Shown: in pieces, positions 8,039 through 17,248 of the stretch
Layout: every line of letters begins with the position of its first letter
How positions within the stretch are numbered: position 1 is the first letter of the stretch
Assembly: GCA_938015595.1 (NCBI GenBank)
Contig: CALLPI010000008.1
Coordinates: forward strand, 310,001-374,000
DNA length: 64,000 nucleotides
DNA from: an uncultured Saprospiraceae bacterium
Lineage (GTDB): Bacteria; Bacteroidota; Bacteroidia; Chitinophagales; Saprospiraceae
Reading direction: 5' to 3'
The notes under the pieces: model-generated
The model's input: only the letters and a program-made list of their open reading frames with translations
Database searches by the model: none
What the model was told of the DNA's origin: nothing
Translations under genes and position numbers: made by a program

Positions 8039-9038
8039 AGCCCTCGCCTTGCAGGTGGCCTGCCCCGCAGTGAATGCCCTGGCCGACCCTGCGCAGTGCC
8101 GAAACCTGATGCTGCAAACCATAGCTCGCCTGGGGCGCCAGATTCGCGCTTCGAAGGCCTTCATCGGTCCTGACCTGCGCCTGGTGGTGCTGCCCGAATA
8201 CTTCCTCAGCGGGTTTCCCCTGGGCGAAACCCTGCCCCAGTGGATGGAAAAAGCCTGCCTGAAACCTGATGGACCGGAATACCAGGCACTGGCACAGGTG
8301 GCTAAAGACAATCACATCTTTATGTCGGGTAATGCCTACGAACTGGACGATCATTTCCCCGAACTGTATTTCCAGACGTCTTTCATCCTCAATCCTGCCG
8401 GCGAAGTCATCCTGCGCTACCGCCGGCTCAACTCCATGTTTGCCCCCACGCCCCACGACGTGTGGGACGAGTACCTGCGCGTGTATGGTTATGAGGCTGT
8501 CTTTCCCGTAGCCGATACAGAGATTGGCAAACTAGCCTGCATTGCTTCCGAGGAAATCCTGTATCCAGAGGTAGCCCGCTGTCTGATGATGCGCGGCGCG
8601 GAAGTGTTTCTGCATTCCTCTTCTGAAGTGGGCAGCAACCTACTCACACAAAAAAACGTGGCCAAACTGGCGCGCGCCATTGAAAACATGGCTTACGTGG
8701 TGTCGGCCAATTCGGCGGGTATCACCGGCACGGATATTCCTGCTGCTTCTACCGACGGCGCTTCCAAGATCATCCACTATGAAGGCATGGTGTTGGCCGA
8801 AGCCGGCTACGGCGAAAGTATGGTAGCCAATGCCACCCTCGACTTAGAGGCATTGCGGTATCACCGCCGTAGGCCTGGTATGAGCCACTTCATCGCTCGG
8901 CAGCGCCCCGAACTCTACGCCCCATCCTATCAAAACGCTCGATTTTACACGGTCAATAACCTGTTGGGTAAAACACCCGACAGAAGACACTTCATGGAAA
9001 CTATTGCAGAAACGGTCAAACGCATTTTCCCTGAGTAA
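8025..9038 (+). CDS. Nitrilase-fold protein lacking catalytic Lys and Cys
   Basis: Member of the carbon-nitrogen hydrolase superfamily, 337 residues. The normal active site is Glu-Lys-Cys. The Glu is present (LPEYFLSG, residue 58), but the Lys position in the usual YRK motif is Arg (YRRLN, residue 134), and the Cys position in the usual ICWDxxFPE block is Ser (IASEEILYPE, residue 175). The alignment through GK..........PEVAR has no gaps, so the substitutions look real. It may be a pseudoenzyme, a scaffold, or a hydrolase of changed chemistry. It overlaps the MarR gene by 14 bases and precedes an aldehyde dehydrogenase. Confidence 0.85.
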   Translation: MTRYKALALQVACPAVNALADPAQCRNLMLQTIARLGRQIRASKAFIGPDLRLVVLPEYFLSGFPLGETLPQWMEKACLKPDGPEYQALAQVAKDNHIFMSGNAYELDDHFPELYFQTSFILNPAGEVILRYRRLNSMFAPTPHDVWDEYLRVYGYEAVFPVADTEIGKLACIASEEILYPEVARCLMMRGAEVFLHSSSEVGSNLLTQKNVAKLARAIENMAYVVSANSAGITGTDIPAASTDGASKIIHYEGMVLAEAGYGESMVANATLDLEALRYHRRRPGMSHFIARQRPELYAPSYQNARFYTVNNLLGKTPDRRHFMETIAETVKRIFPE

Positions 9039-9053
9039 CTCATCGTTTAAGCC

Positions 9054-10469
9054 ATGCCCGATACATATCCCGTCCGAAATCCTCGCACTGGCGCAGTGGA
9101 CTACCGATTCCTCATCCGTTCCGAAGCGGAAATTGCCGAGTTATGCCGACGTTTACGCGCTGGGCAACGGGCCTGGCAACAGGGTGGCATAGCTACGCGC
9201 GTCGCGGCCATACAACAGTGGAAGGAGGCCGTGCAGCACCGTCTGGATGACCTCGTTAGCGCCTTGTGTGCCGATACTGGTCGCCTGCACGAGAGCCGCC
9301 TGGAAGCCCAACTCTTGGGGAGCAGCATTGACCGCTGGTGCGCTATCGCAACGGATTTTTTTAAGCCGCTACTCGACAAGCCCTCTTCCGTGCCCTTCAT
9401 TCATATACAGCAGGAGTTGGCGCCGTATCCGCTGGTAGGCGTCATCAGCCCCTGGAACTTTCCCCTGCTATTGGCGCTTATTGACACCATACCTGCCTTG
9501 ATGGCTGGTTGTGCCGTGGTGGTAAAACCCTCCGAAGTGACGCCCCGCTTCATTGAGCCCCTCCAACAAACTATAGACGCTGTACCCGCCCTGCGCGAAG
9601 TGCTGCAGTTTATCCCTGGCGACGGTCGTACAGGCGCACAACTCATCCCCCTGGCTGATCTGATTTGCTTTACCGGCAGCGTGGCTACTGGTCGCCAGGT
9701 GTATGCCGCCTGCGCCGAGCACTTTAAGCCTTGCTTCCTGGAGTTAGGGGGCAAAGACCCTGCCCTGGTATTCGAAGGCGCCGATCTGGAGCTAGCTACT
9801 GATTCCATACTCTGGGGCAGTACGGTCAACTGCGGGCACTCCTGCCTGTCCATTGAGCGGGTGTACGTACAGGATACCATCTTTGAGCCTTTCGTAGAAA
9901 TGCTCACAGCCAAGGCTGCCCGGATCCGCCTGGCTCGCCCCCGCCCAGAAGACGGGCAAATTGGGCCGGTCATCTCTGAGCGCCAGGCAGCTATCATTGA
10001 CGAGCACCTGGCAGATGCCCTGGCACAAGGCGCCCAACTGCACACCGGTAGCAAGTGCTGCGAATATCACGACGGCGGCTACTGGTGCCGACCTACGGTA
10101 TTGACCCGTGTACATCATGGCATGAAGATCATGGCAGAAGAAACTTTTGGCCCCATCATGCCGGTCATGCCCTTTCGAGATGAAGCCGAAGCCATTACTC
10201 TGGCCAACAGTACTATATTCGGACTGAGCGGCGCGGTATTTGCCGCTACCTGGGAGGAAGCCCAGCGCATCGGCAGTCGTCTGGAGGCTGGTGCCATCAG
10301 CATCAACGACTGCGCCCTCACCGCTGTCATTCACGAAGGCGAGAAAAACGCTTTCAAATACTCAGGTATTGGCGGCACACGTATGGGCCCGGCAGCCATC
10401 AAGCGCTTCATGAAGCAGCGCGCTTTTCTCATCAAAAAAGAGCCGGTGCGATCGCCGTGGTGGTTTTAA
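9054..10469 (+). CDS. Aldehyde dehydrogenase, NAD(P)-dependent
   Basis: ALDH-superfamily enzyme of 471 residues that oxidises an aldehyde to the acid. The cofactor region VGVISPWNFPLLLA, the general base Glu in FLELGGKDPA (about residue 230) and the nucleophile Cys in NCGHSCLS (about residue 264) are intact, as is EETFGPIMPV. It starts 15 bases after the nitrilase-fold gene. A semialdehyde released by the aldolase of the upstream block is one plausible substrate. It closes the MarR-controlled operon; the next gene is convergent. Confidence 0.92.
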   Translation: MPDTYPVRNPRTGAVDYRFLIRSEAEIAELCRRLRAGQRAWQQGGIATRVAAIQQWKEAVQHRLDDLVSALCADTGRLHESRLEAQLLGSSIDRWCAIATDFFKPLLDKPSSVPFIHIQQELAPYPLVGVISPWNFPLLLALIDTIPALMAGCAVVVKPSEVTPRFIEPLQQTIDAVPALREVLQFIPGDGRTGAQLIPLADLICFTGSVATGRQVYAACAEHFKPCFLELGGKDPALVFEGADLELATDSILWGSTVNCGHSCLSIERVYVQDTIFEPFVEMLTAKAARIRLARPRPEDGQIGPVISERQAAIIDEHLADALAQGAQLHTGSKCCEYHDGGYWCRPTVLTRVHHGMKIMAEETFGPIMPVMPFRDEAEAITLANSTIFGLSGAVFAATWEEAQRIGSRLEAGAISINDCALTAVIHEGEKNAFKYSGIGGTRMGPAAIKRFMKQRAFLIKKEPVRSPWWF

Positions 10470-10540
10470 ATACAACTCGATGGCCTGTAGCGCTTTGCTG
10501 CGGCACTGCGATAGATTTGTCCAAGTTTCAAAAACGAGGT

Positions 10541-11566
10541 TTAGCGTCTGCTACTGCTTGCTTCGCTGCTGGATTCGCTTTGTTGTAAAATACCCAGATG
10601 TAGTATTCTTCCCCCGGTCTGATTAATAGGATATACGCTTCTACCCACTACAATGCCAGATTCAGGAGCGAAATATTCGCGCACCAGATCGCCGAACAGG
10701 TTGCGCAAGGTGGCGATAGGCTGGCCTTCGTATATATATTCGTTGAGGTCGGGTTTGATGTGTAGAATGCCGCCGGTGTCGGTATAAATCCAGTAAGAGC
10801 GCTGGCAAAGCACTGGCGGAGCTTGCGGTTCAATAATGGGGTCGTCGTTCATGCCCAGGTGGCTGAGTAGGTTGTGCACGCCGATGAGGCCAGAGCGGAT
10901 GATGCCGCGCTGAAAGGTAGCAGGGTTGCCCAGTTCCAGTGTAATGGCGTGAATACCGAGGGCAGCAGCGGCGCTGCGCAATGTACCATCGGAAGGATGA
11001 TTGTTGACAATAATTTGTGCGTTTTGCAACAGCGCCATGCGCCGAGTGACGGGGTTGGCCATGTCGGCGCGAATGTAGTAGGAATTGATGCGGCCTTCGC
11101 TGGCAGTGTGTAAGTCCACAAGGTAATGAAACTCGCGCACGACCCAGTTGACCACGCGCCAGGCATATACCTCGCTGACATTGCCGTCAGCTTTACCGGG
11201 CATGATGTCGTTGAGGTCAATGCCGTCCACAAACTCGCGTTGGTTGCGGTGCAGCGAGGGCACGTTCACAATGGGTACGCCCACCAGGGTGCCGCGTAGT
11301 TTATCAAGGTTAATTTCCTGGAAAATGCGCTGCACCACAGGTATGCCATTTAGCTCATTGCCGTGTACTGCGGCTGTAAGTCCCAATACTGGGCCGTCCT
11401 CCTGCCCTCGGGCTACTATCACCGGTACATAGATAGGCGCCCCTATGCCGTCGGTCACTAAGTGCACCAGGTAGCGTGTGATGGCGCCGCGACTGGCCTC
11501 TCCTACGTGCAGTTGCCGGATGACTTTGGAAGTTTCCCTGAACAGAAAGATCGGATTTGTTGTCAT
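10541..11566 (-). CDS. Succinylglutamate desuccinylase/aspartoacylase-like
   Basis: Zinc amidohydrolase of the M14-related AstE/aspartoacylase family, 341 residues from ATG 11566; a TTG at 11602 would add 12 residues. Zinc ligands are visible in AAVHGNELNG and in YLVDLHTASEG. NQREFVDGIDLND and the C-terminal beta domain (IYEGQPIATLRN) fit the subgroup that removes acyl groups from amino acids or ectoine-like compounds. Stands alone between the ALDH operon (convergent) and a TPR gene on the same strand. Confidence 0.85.
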   Translation of the reverse strand: MTTNPIFLFRETSKVIRQLHVGEASRGAITRYLVHLVTDGIGAPIYVPVIVARGQEDGPVLGLTAAVHGNELNGIPVVQRIFQEINLDKLRGTLVGVPIVNVPSLHRNQREFVDGIDLNDIMPGKADGNVSEVYAWRVVNWVVREFHYLVDLHTASEGRINSYYIRADMANPVTRRMALLQNAQIIVNNHPSDGTLRSAAAALGIHAITLELGNPATFQRGIIRSGLIGVHNLLSHLGMNDDPIIEPQAPPVLCQRSYWIYTDTGGILHIKPDLNEYIYEGQPIATLRNLFGDLVREYFAPESGIVVGRSVYPINQTGGRILHLGILQQSESSSEASSSRR

Positions 11567-11620
11567 GGTGCGCCAGGAGTTTTTGACTCGAGTAAGAGCC
11601 AAAAGTAGGGAATACTTTGG

Positions 11621-12355
11621 TCAAAATGCGCAAAAGTAGCCTGCTTTCTGCTCTCCGCGAGTGTAGCCCATGGAGGCGCTACGCTCAAAGTCGGCGCAGG
11701 CATCGGGGCGGTTGCCAGCCAGAATTTGGGCAATAGCTCGGTTGTAGTAGGCCTCAGCCCATTCGGGGTCTAAGCGCACAGCCTGGGTGTAATCTTCAAT
11801 GGCTTCAAAGTATTTTCCGATCAGTACGCGCAAGTTACCTCTGTATTTATACAGTAGGGGGTCGCGGCGGCCTTCGGGTGTGCGCAGGGCGTTGTCCACT
11901 TGCTGTAAGGTGATGAAGATATTGCCATCGTTATGCATGCGGTCTTTGAGGTCTTGGTCAAATACCATTACCCGGGTTTTGCGCATGGGGTCGCCATAGC
12001 CGTACAGATCAGTCACGTAGGGATTTAAGCGCAGCGCCTGTTGCTGATCCAAGGCAGCGCTTTGGGCATCGCCCAGGCGGAGTTTAGCCAGAGCGCGCTT
12101 CATATAGCTTTCGGCGAAGCCCGGGTTCTGCATAATGGCCACGTCATAGGCTATGAGTGCCTGCTCAAACTCACCGCGTGCCATGTGCCGGTCACCCCGC
12201 ACAATGTGCTCATTGATGAAGCTGCCATAGCGGCGGTTTTCTAGCGGAGCTGTATTGCGAAATACCTGGGCTTGCAGGGTCGCGCAAACACTAATTAACG
12301 CAAAGTATGCAGTAATTATGAAGCGCGACACTGGGAGGTGGATTCGATTTTTCAT
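11621..12355 (-). CDS. Exported TPR-repeat protein
   Basis: Protein of 244 residues from ATG 12355 (TTG at 12361 is also in frame). A signal peptide ends TLQAQ. Tetratricopeptide repeats are clear, for example GDRHMARGEFEQALIAYDVAI, SYMKRALAKLRLGDAQ and YNRAIAQILAGNRPDA, mostly with the W/Y, A and P positions of the consensus. It ends with a Cys-containing segment resembling Sel1-like protein ends (CADFERSASMGYTRG). Likely a periplasmic protein-interaction scaffold; partner unknown. Confidence 0.85.
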   Translation of the reverse strand: MKNRIHLPVSRFIITAYFALISVCATLQAQVFRNTAPLENRRYGSFINEHIVRGDRHMARGEFEQALIAYDVAIMQNPGFAESYMKRALAKLRLGDAQSAALDQQQALRLNPYVTDLYGYGDPMRKTRVMVFDQDLKDRMHNDGNIFITLQQVDNALRTPEGRRDPLLYKYRGNLRVLIGKYFEAIEDYTQAVRLDPEWAEAYYNRAIAQILAGNRPDACADFERSASMGYTRGEQKAGYFCAF

Positions 12356-12500
12356 AGCCAAATAATTTTGATAGTAAGACTATAATATAAAATTGTTAAA
12401 CTACTAATTTTGTTCGCCTGCAAACTGGAAATTAGCCTGATCATCTGTGCAGTTGCAGTTTAGGCTGCATGTTGCTACATTGCCCAAAATACAAAAGTCT

Positions 12501-14522
12501 ATGCACAGAATCATGCTTTGCGCATGCCTGGCGGGGATGGGCTTTTACAATTCGCCTGCCCAACAGCCTCGCGTATTTGCGCCTGAAGATTTGTGGAAGT
12601 TGGGCCGCGTAGCCCTGCAAGACGTATCGCCTGACGGTGCCCAGGCGCTCTACACCGTAACTTGGTACGACTTGACCGCTAACTCTGGCAATACAGACAT
12701 CTACAGTGTGGCTACTAATGGCAGTGCGCCGCCGCGCAAACTCACGGCTTTTCCGGGTATAGAAAATAACGCCCGCTTCCGCCCCGATGGCAAGCGCATT
12801 GGCTTTCTGGCCAATGGCATTTTGTGGGAGATGAACCCTGACGGCTCCGACCAATACCAACTGGGAACCCAACCCGTGATGGGGTTCAGTTATAGCCCCA
12901 AAGGTGACTACATTGCTTTTGTTCAGCCAGTGAAATACCGCCAGACTGTCCAAGACATTTACCCCGACTTGCCGTTGGCCAAGGGCCGCATCATAGACGA
13001 ACTGATGTATCGCCACTGGAACTACTGGGATGACTATCAAGACCCCAACGTGTTTATCCAACCCTACCAAAACGGCAAACTCGCCGGCGAGGCTGTCAAT
13101 ATTGTACAAAAAGCTATTGAAGCACCAGTAGAGCCGTTCGATGGCATCGAGGAAGTGGCCTGGCATCCCTCAGGGCGCAAACTTGCCTACAGCGCCAAGC
13201 CTCAAACTGGCACAGCCTATGCTACCGGTACGAATACTGAGATATATTTGTACGACCTCGACACCCGCCAAACCGCTCTACTGAGCAAAGGCATGCCCGG
13301 CTACGACAAGCACCCTGCCTTCTCGCCCGACGGCCGCTACTTGGCCTGGCTGAGCATGGCCACTCCTGGCTACGAAGCCGACAAAAACCGCCTCATCGTA
13401 CTGGATATGCAAACTGGCAGCCTTGAAGACCTCAGTGCAAATTATGACGAAAGCATGGATGCCTTCCAGTGGGCGCCCGACGCCAAGAGTCTTTACTTCC
13501 GCGCTGGTGTCAATGCCACTTGGCAAATCTTTCAGGTTGCCTTTGGCAATAAGCGCATTCGCCAGATCACTAATGGCCAGTGGGATATGGGCGCCTTCCT
13601 TGCTACGGGTAATCGCCTCATTGCCCTGCGCAATGACATGAATACCCCTGCTGAACTCTATGCCGTGGAGGCTGCTACCGGCGCCATGCAGCCCCTCACC
13701 TTTACCAACCGCGACTTGCTGGAGCAGTTTAGCAGCATCACAGTGCGCAAACGCCTGGTGAAAACTACGGATGGCAAGGATATGCACGTATGGGTAGCTT
13801 TGCCGCCCGATTTTGACCCCACCCAAAAGTACCCGGCGCTCCTGTTGTGCCAGGGTGGTCCGCAAAGCCTGGTCAGCCAGTTTTTCTCTTACCGATGGAA
13901 TGTGCGCCTCATGGCCTCGCAGGGGTATGTGGTGGTAGCGCCTTGTCGGCGAGGCATGCCCGGTTTTGGTACGGAATGGAACCGCCAGATCAGTGGCGAC
14001 TGGGGTGGCCAAGCCATGCAAGACCTCCTCTCCGCCATAGACGATGTAGCCCGCGAACCCTATGTGGACGCCCAACGCCTCGGCGCCGTAGGTGCCAGCT
14101 ACGGTGGCTTTTCTGTGTATTGGCTGGCGGGCAATCACCAGAAACGCTTCAAAACCTTCATCTCTCACTGCGGGACATTCAACCTCGAAAGTTGGTATGG
14201 TACCACAGAGGAATTATTCTTTGCCAACTTCGACCTCGGCGGCCCTTACTGGGACCAACCGCGCCACCCGGCTTACACGAAGTTTTCGCCTCACCTTTTT
14301 GTCAAAAACTGGGATGCGCCCATCTTGGTCATCCATAGCGAAAAGGACTTCCGCGTGCCCATCGGCGAAGGCATACAGGCATTTCAGGCAGCGCAGTTGC
14401 GGGGCATTCCCAGCCGGTTTCTCTATCTGCCTGAAGAAGGCCACTGGGTGCTATCACCTCAAACGAGCATCCTTTGGCAACGAGTGTTTTTTGACTGGCT
14501 GCAACGCTGGCTCAAGAAGTAA
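12501..14522 (+). CDS. S9 family prolyl oligopeptidase (DPP-type)
   Basis: Exported serine peptidase, 673 residues from ATG 12501; the longer frame begins at a GTG (12447) with no signal. An N-terminal hydrophobic segment ends at NSPAQQ. The middle is a beta-propeller with WD40-like/TolB-like blades (HPAFSPDGRYLAW). The C-terminal alpha/beta hydrolase domain has the nucleophile GASYGGF (Ser about 533), Asp in EKDFRVP (about 616) and His in EEGHWVL (about 648). Probably a periplasmic dipeptidyl or acylaminoacyl peptidase for peptide use. A TAATTTTG box (12405-12412) is a possible -7 element upstream. Confidence 0.93.
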   Translation: MHRIMLCACLAGMGFYNSPAQQPRVFAPEDLWKLGRVALQDVSPDGAQALYTVTWYDLTANSGNTDIYSVATNGSAPPRKLTAFPGIENNARFRPDGKRIGFLANGILWEMNPDGSDQYQLGTQPVMGFSYSPKGDYIAFVQPVKYRQTVQDIYPDLPLAKGRIIDELMYRHWNYWDDYQDPNVFIQPYQNGKLAGEAVNIVQKAIEAPVEPFDGIEEVAWHPSGRKLAYSAKPQTGTAYATGTNTEIYLYDLDTRQTALLSKGMPGYDKHPAFSPDGRYLAWLSMATPGYEADKNRLIVLDMQTGSLEDLSANYDESMDAFQWAPDAKSLYFRAGVNATWQIFQVAFGNKRIRQITNGQWDMGAFLATGNRLIALRNDMNTPAELYAVEAATGAMQPLTFTNRDLLEQFSSITVRKRLVKTTDGKDMHVWVALPPDFDPTQKYPALLLCQGGPQSLVSQFFSYRWNVRLMASQGYVVVAPCRRGMPGFGTEWNRQISGDWGGQAMQDLLSAIDDVAREPYVDAQRLGAVGASYGGFSVYWLAGNHQKRFKTFISHCGTFNLESWYGTTEELFFANFDLGGPYWDQPRHPAYTKFSPHLFVKNWDAPILVIHSEKDFRVPIGEGIQAFQAAQLRGIPSRFLYLPEEGHWVLSPQTSILWQRVFFDWLQRWLKK

Positions 14523-14570
14523 CCTTCGTGACTCGCAACTCGCTGTTCATCATGTATCAACACCACCAAT

Positions 14571-16085
14571 ATGTGGCGCACCGTTTTTCTTACCCTTATT
14601 TGGCTTTTGACAACGAACGCCTACCTCCATGCCCAGAACCTCCGCCCCTGCGGCAATACCGGCGGCGCAAGTCCTTGGCTGAAAAACTACCAACGCAACC
14701 CTAATGCCTGGCGCAAAGCCAATGATACGCTGCTCTTAGTGCCGCTCACGGTGCATCTAGTAGGTTCTGATGAGGGTTTTGGCTACTTCCCCCTGGTAGG
14801 GCTGCTGAATGCCTTGTGTCAGCTCAACGCCGATTTTTCTCAAGCCAACATACAGTTCTTTCTAGCTGGCCCCATTCGCTTTGTTCCCAATACTGCCTGG
14901 GATTCGCACAGCACCATACTGCAAGGTGCGGCGATGATGTTTGCCAATAACGTACCCAACACGCTCAATTGCTACATCGTGACGGATGCCGCCAGCAACT
15001 GCGGCTACAACCTGCCCTATGCCGGCATTGCCCTGACCAAGTCGTGCAGTGGCGCTGGTAGCCACACCTGGGCGCACGAAGCCGGGCACGCTCTGGGGTT
15101 GCCTCACCCTTTCTTAGGCTGGGAGGGTGGTGTGCGCCACGACAATAGTGTACCACCTGACTTTAGCAACCCCGCCCCGGAGTTTGTCACGTATGATTAT
15201 ACCCTGTTCAAGGATACCCTCCTGCTGGACACCCTCATCATTGATACCGCTTGGGTAGAGCGCGTGGACGGCAGCAACTGCCACTTTGCCGCCGATGGAT
15301 TCTGCGATACCAGCCCTGACTACCTGGCCACCCGCTGGAACTGCAACGCCAATCGCCAAAGCGCGCAGACCCAGTTGGATCCTGACGGCATCGCTTTTCG
15401 CTCCGACGGCACACTGATCATGAGCTATGCCAATGATGCCTGTCAAACGCGCTTTACTGACGAACAAACTGCTGCCATGCGTGCCTTTCTCTTAGATAGA
15501 AGGCCACAATGGGTCAGTGTACAGCCACCCCAGCCGCCCTTGCACAGTGCCGCCGCCCTGGCTTCTCCGGTAAACGGGCAGCCATCGCCGCATAATGCCA
15601 CCGTACTGCGCTGGATAGCCGTGCCCAGCGCTACTCAATATGTAATACACCTGAGCCGGCTGGTTAATTTTGGGGTGCGGGATGAGTTCCTCGTTGTCAA
15701 CGACACTACGCTGGCCTTGGGCGAGTTGTTGCCTAACCGTACGTACTACTGGCGGGTCAGGGCGTTCAATGCCTATCATTTTTGTTCGCCATGGTCGCAG
15801 GCGGCTACTTTCAACACATTCTTGTCCACGGCAGTAAGTGAGTTGGAGCAGCATTCACCGCTAGTTGTATTTCCCAACCCTGCAGGCAGCGGGCAGTTTA
15901 TTGCCTTTTCATACAAGGCGGCACCTGTGCGCACTGCAACGCTGATTTCACCCTGGGGGCAGTGCATGCTGCTGACGGAGCAAGGCGGGCAATGGAGGCT
16001 TCCTGCGGTGTCGCCGGGGGTATATACCATAAGGGCCGATACCGAGCAAGGCATATTGGTACAAAGACTGGTGGTATGGCCGTAG
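14571..16085 (+). CDS. T9SS-secreted metzincin metalloprotease
   Basis: 504 residues, signal peptide ending LHAQ. The zinc motif HEAGHALGLPH (residues 169-179) and a later Met-turn IMSY (about Met284) mark a pappalysin-like (M43) metzincin. A fibronectin-III-like domain follows (SATQYVIHLS ... YYWRVRAFNAYHFCSPWS). The last ~80 residues form a type A T9SS sorting domain: VVFPNPAGSG, then VSPGVYTIRAD and a final VQRLVVW. The protein should be exported across both membranes and act on extracellular protein. It starts about 50 bases after the S9 peptidase gene, on the same strand. Confidence 0.92.
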   Translation: MWRTVFLTLIWLLTTNAYLHAQNLRPCGNTGGASPWLKNYQRNPNAWRKANDTLLLVPLTVHLVGSDEGFGYFPLVGLLNALCQLNADFSQANIQFFLAGPIRFVPNTAWDSHSTILQGAAMMFANNVPNTLNCYIVTDAASNCGYNLPYAGIALTKSCSGAGSHTWAHEAGHALGLPHPFLGWEGGVRHDNSVPPDFSNPAPEFVTYDYTLFKDTLLLDTLIIDTAWVERVDGSNCHFAADGFCDTSPDYLATRWNCNANRQSAQTQLDPDGIAFRSDGTLIMSYANDACQTRFTDEQTAAMRAFLLDRRPQWVSVQPPQPPLHSAAALASPVNGQPSPHNATVLRWIAVPSATQYVIHLSRLVNFGVRDEFLVVNDTTLALGELLPNRTYYWRVRAFNAYHFCSPWSQAATFNTFLSTAVSELEQHSPLVVFPNPAGSGQFIAFSYKAAPVRTATLISPWGQCMLLTEQGGQWRLPAVSPGVYTIRADTEQGILVQRLVVWP

Positions 16086-16184
16086 ATAATTTGTCCAACA
16101 ACGGTCAAACCCAGGGTATGGCTCAACATAATATCCCTATTGTTCGTTATGTGCATATTCTCACAAAAACTGACAGATATGCTG

Positions 16185-16724
16185 ATGAAACTCACTTCTT
16201 CTCTGCTCGCGCTTTTCCTGGTTTTTGTATTCGTTGGCGCGGTATCCGCACAGCAGGACAAATCCCAGCGCCCTAGCCCGCCGGCTACAGCCAGCAACAA
16301 CCTGGGCGAGACCAAGATCGTAATCAATTATGGCAGCCCTGCCGTGAAAGGCCGTGATATCTGGGGCAAGCTCGTGCCTTACGGCAAGGTATGGCGTACT
16401 GGTGCCAATGAGGCTACTACTTTTGAAGTAAGCACAGATGTATTCATCAACGGCAAGCGTTTGCCTGCTGGTCGCTATGCTCTTTTCACTATCCCCGGCG
16501 AAGAAGAATGGACGGTTATTTTCAATAAAGAAGCCGACCAATGGGGTGCCTACAATTATAAAGAAAGCCAGGACGCTTTGCGCATCAACGTGACGCCGCA
16601 GAAAAATGCGGAGATGGTAGAGCGCCTTACCTTCCGCGTCATTGCCAACGGCGAAGAAGAAGCCTACGTACTCTTGTACTGGGAGCATGTAGTGGTAGGC
16701 TTTGACCTTAAGAACTCGCTCTGA
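16185..16724 (+). CDS. DUF2911 exported protein
   Basis: About 180 residues with a signal peptide (MKLTSSLLALFL to VSAQQ). ATGs at 16149, 16179 and 16185 are all in frame; 16185 gives the cleanest signal. The DUF2911 core is plain: INYGSPAVKGRDIWG, VPYGKVWRTGANEATTFE, LPAGRYALFTIPGEEEWTVIFNK. DUF2911 proteins are common periplasmic proteins of Bacteroidota with no assigned activity. Separated by about 100 bases from the metalloprotease gene. Confidence 0.9.
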   Translation: MKLTSSLLALFLVFVFVGAVSAQQDKSQRPSPPATASNNLGETKIVINYGSPAVKGRDIWGKLVPYGKVWRTGANEATTFEVSTDVFINGKRLPAGRYALFTIPGEEEWTVIFNKEADQWGAYNYKESQDALRINVTPQKNAEMVERLTFRVIANGEEEAYVLLYWEHVVVGFDLKNSL

Positions 16725-16773
16725 CGCCATTTTTACCTGTCATTGCACCGCCGTGAGAGATTCATCGCACAAA

Positions 16774-17241
16774 ATGCCGCTCAAACCATTGGAGGCACTC
16801 TCCAAGGCCATGCGCTTTTGCGCTCTGCAAGAGCGCTGCCATAGCGAGGTGCGCGAAAAACTGTATGGATGGGGTGTCTATGGTCTTGCAGCAGAGCAAA
16901 TACTAGCCGAACTCATCTCGCAGGGTTTTCTCAACGAAGAGCGTTTTGCCTGTGCGTTTGCCTCGGGCAAGTTTCGCATCAAAGGCTGGGGCAGAAAGCG
17001 CATTGAGCACGCCCTTCGCGCCCGCCAGGTATCTGACTACTGCATTCGTAGAGCCTTGCAAGAGCTGCCCGAAGACGAATATCAGACCACGCTGCACAAC
17101 CTGTTGTGCCACAAATATGAAGAACTTGTTGGGAAGACGTCCACCGGTGCTGAGCGTAGGGGGGCTCTGTTTCGTTTTGCGGCACAACGCGGCTATGAAA
17201 CCGACTTAATTTGGAACGCCATTCGGCAATTAGCCCTGTGA
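16774..17241 (+). CDS. recX: RecX-family RecA regulator
   Basis: 155 residues from ATG 16774; the frame is open back to 16702 inside the DUF2911 gene, but homology starts near MPLKPLEA. RecX proteins bind RecA filaments and modulate recombination. Three-helix repeats are visible: FCALQERCHSEVREKL, GFLNEERFACAFASGKFRIKGWGRKRI, then YCIRRALQEL and a final repeat. recA is not in the window, as is usual for Bacteroidota where recX stands apart. Confidence 0.85.
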   Translation: MPLKPLEALSKAMRFCALQERCHSEVREKLYGWGVYGLAAEQILAELISQGFLNEERFACAFASGKFRIKGWGRKRIEHALRARQVSDYCIRRALQELPEDEYQTTLHNLLCHKYEELVGKTSTGAERRGALFRFAAQRGYETDLIWNAIRQLAL

Positions 17242-17248
17242 TACTACC

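Noticed and set aside
13278-14168. 296-residue minus-strand frame
   Set aside because: Antisense to the S9 peptidase catalytic domain, no recognisable protein features.
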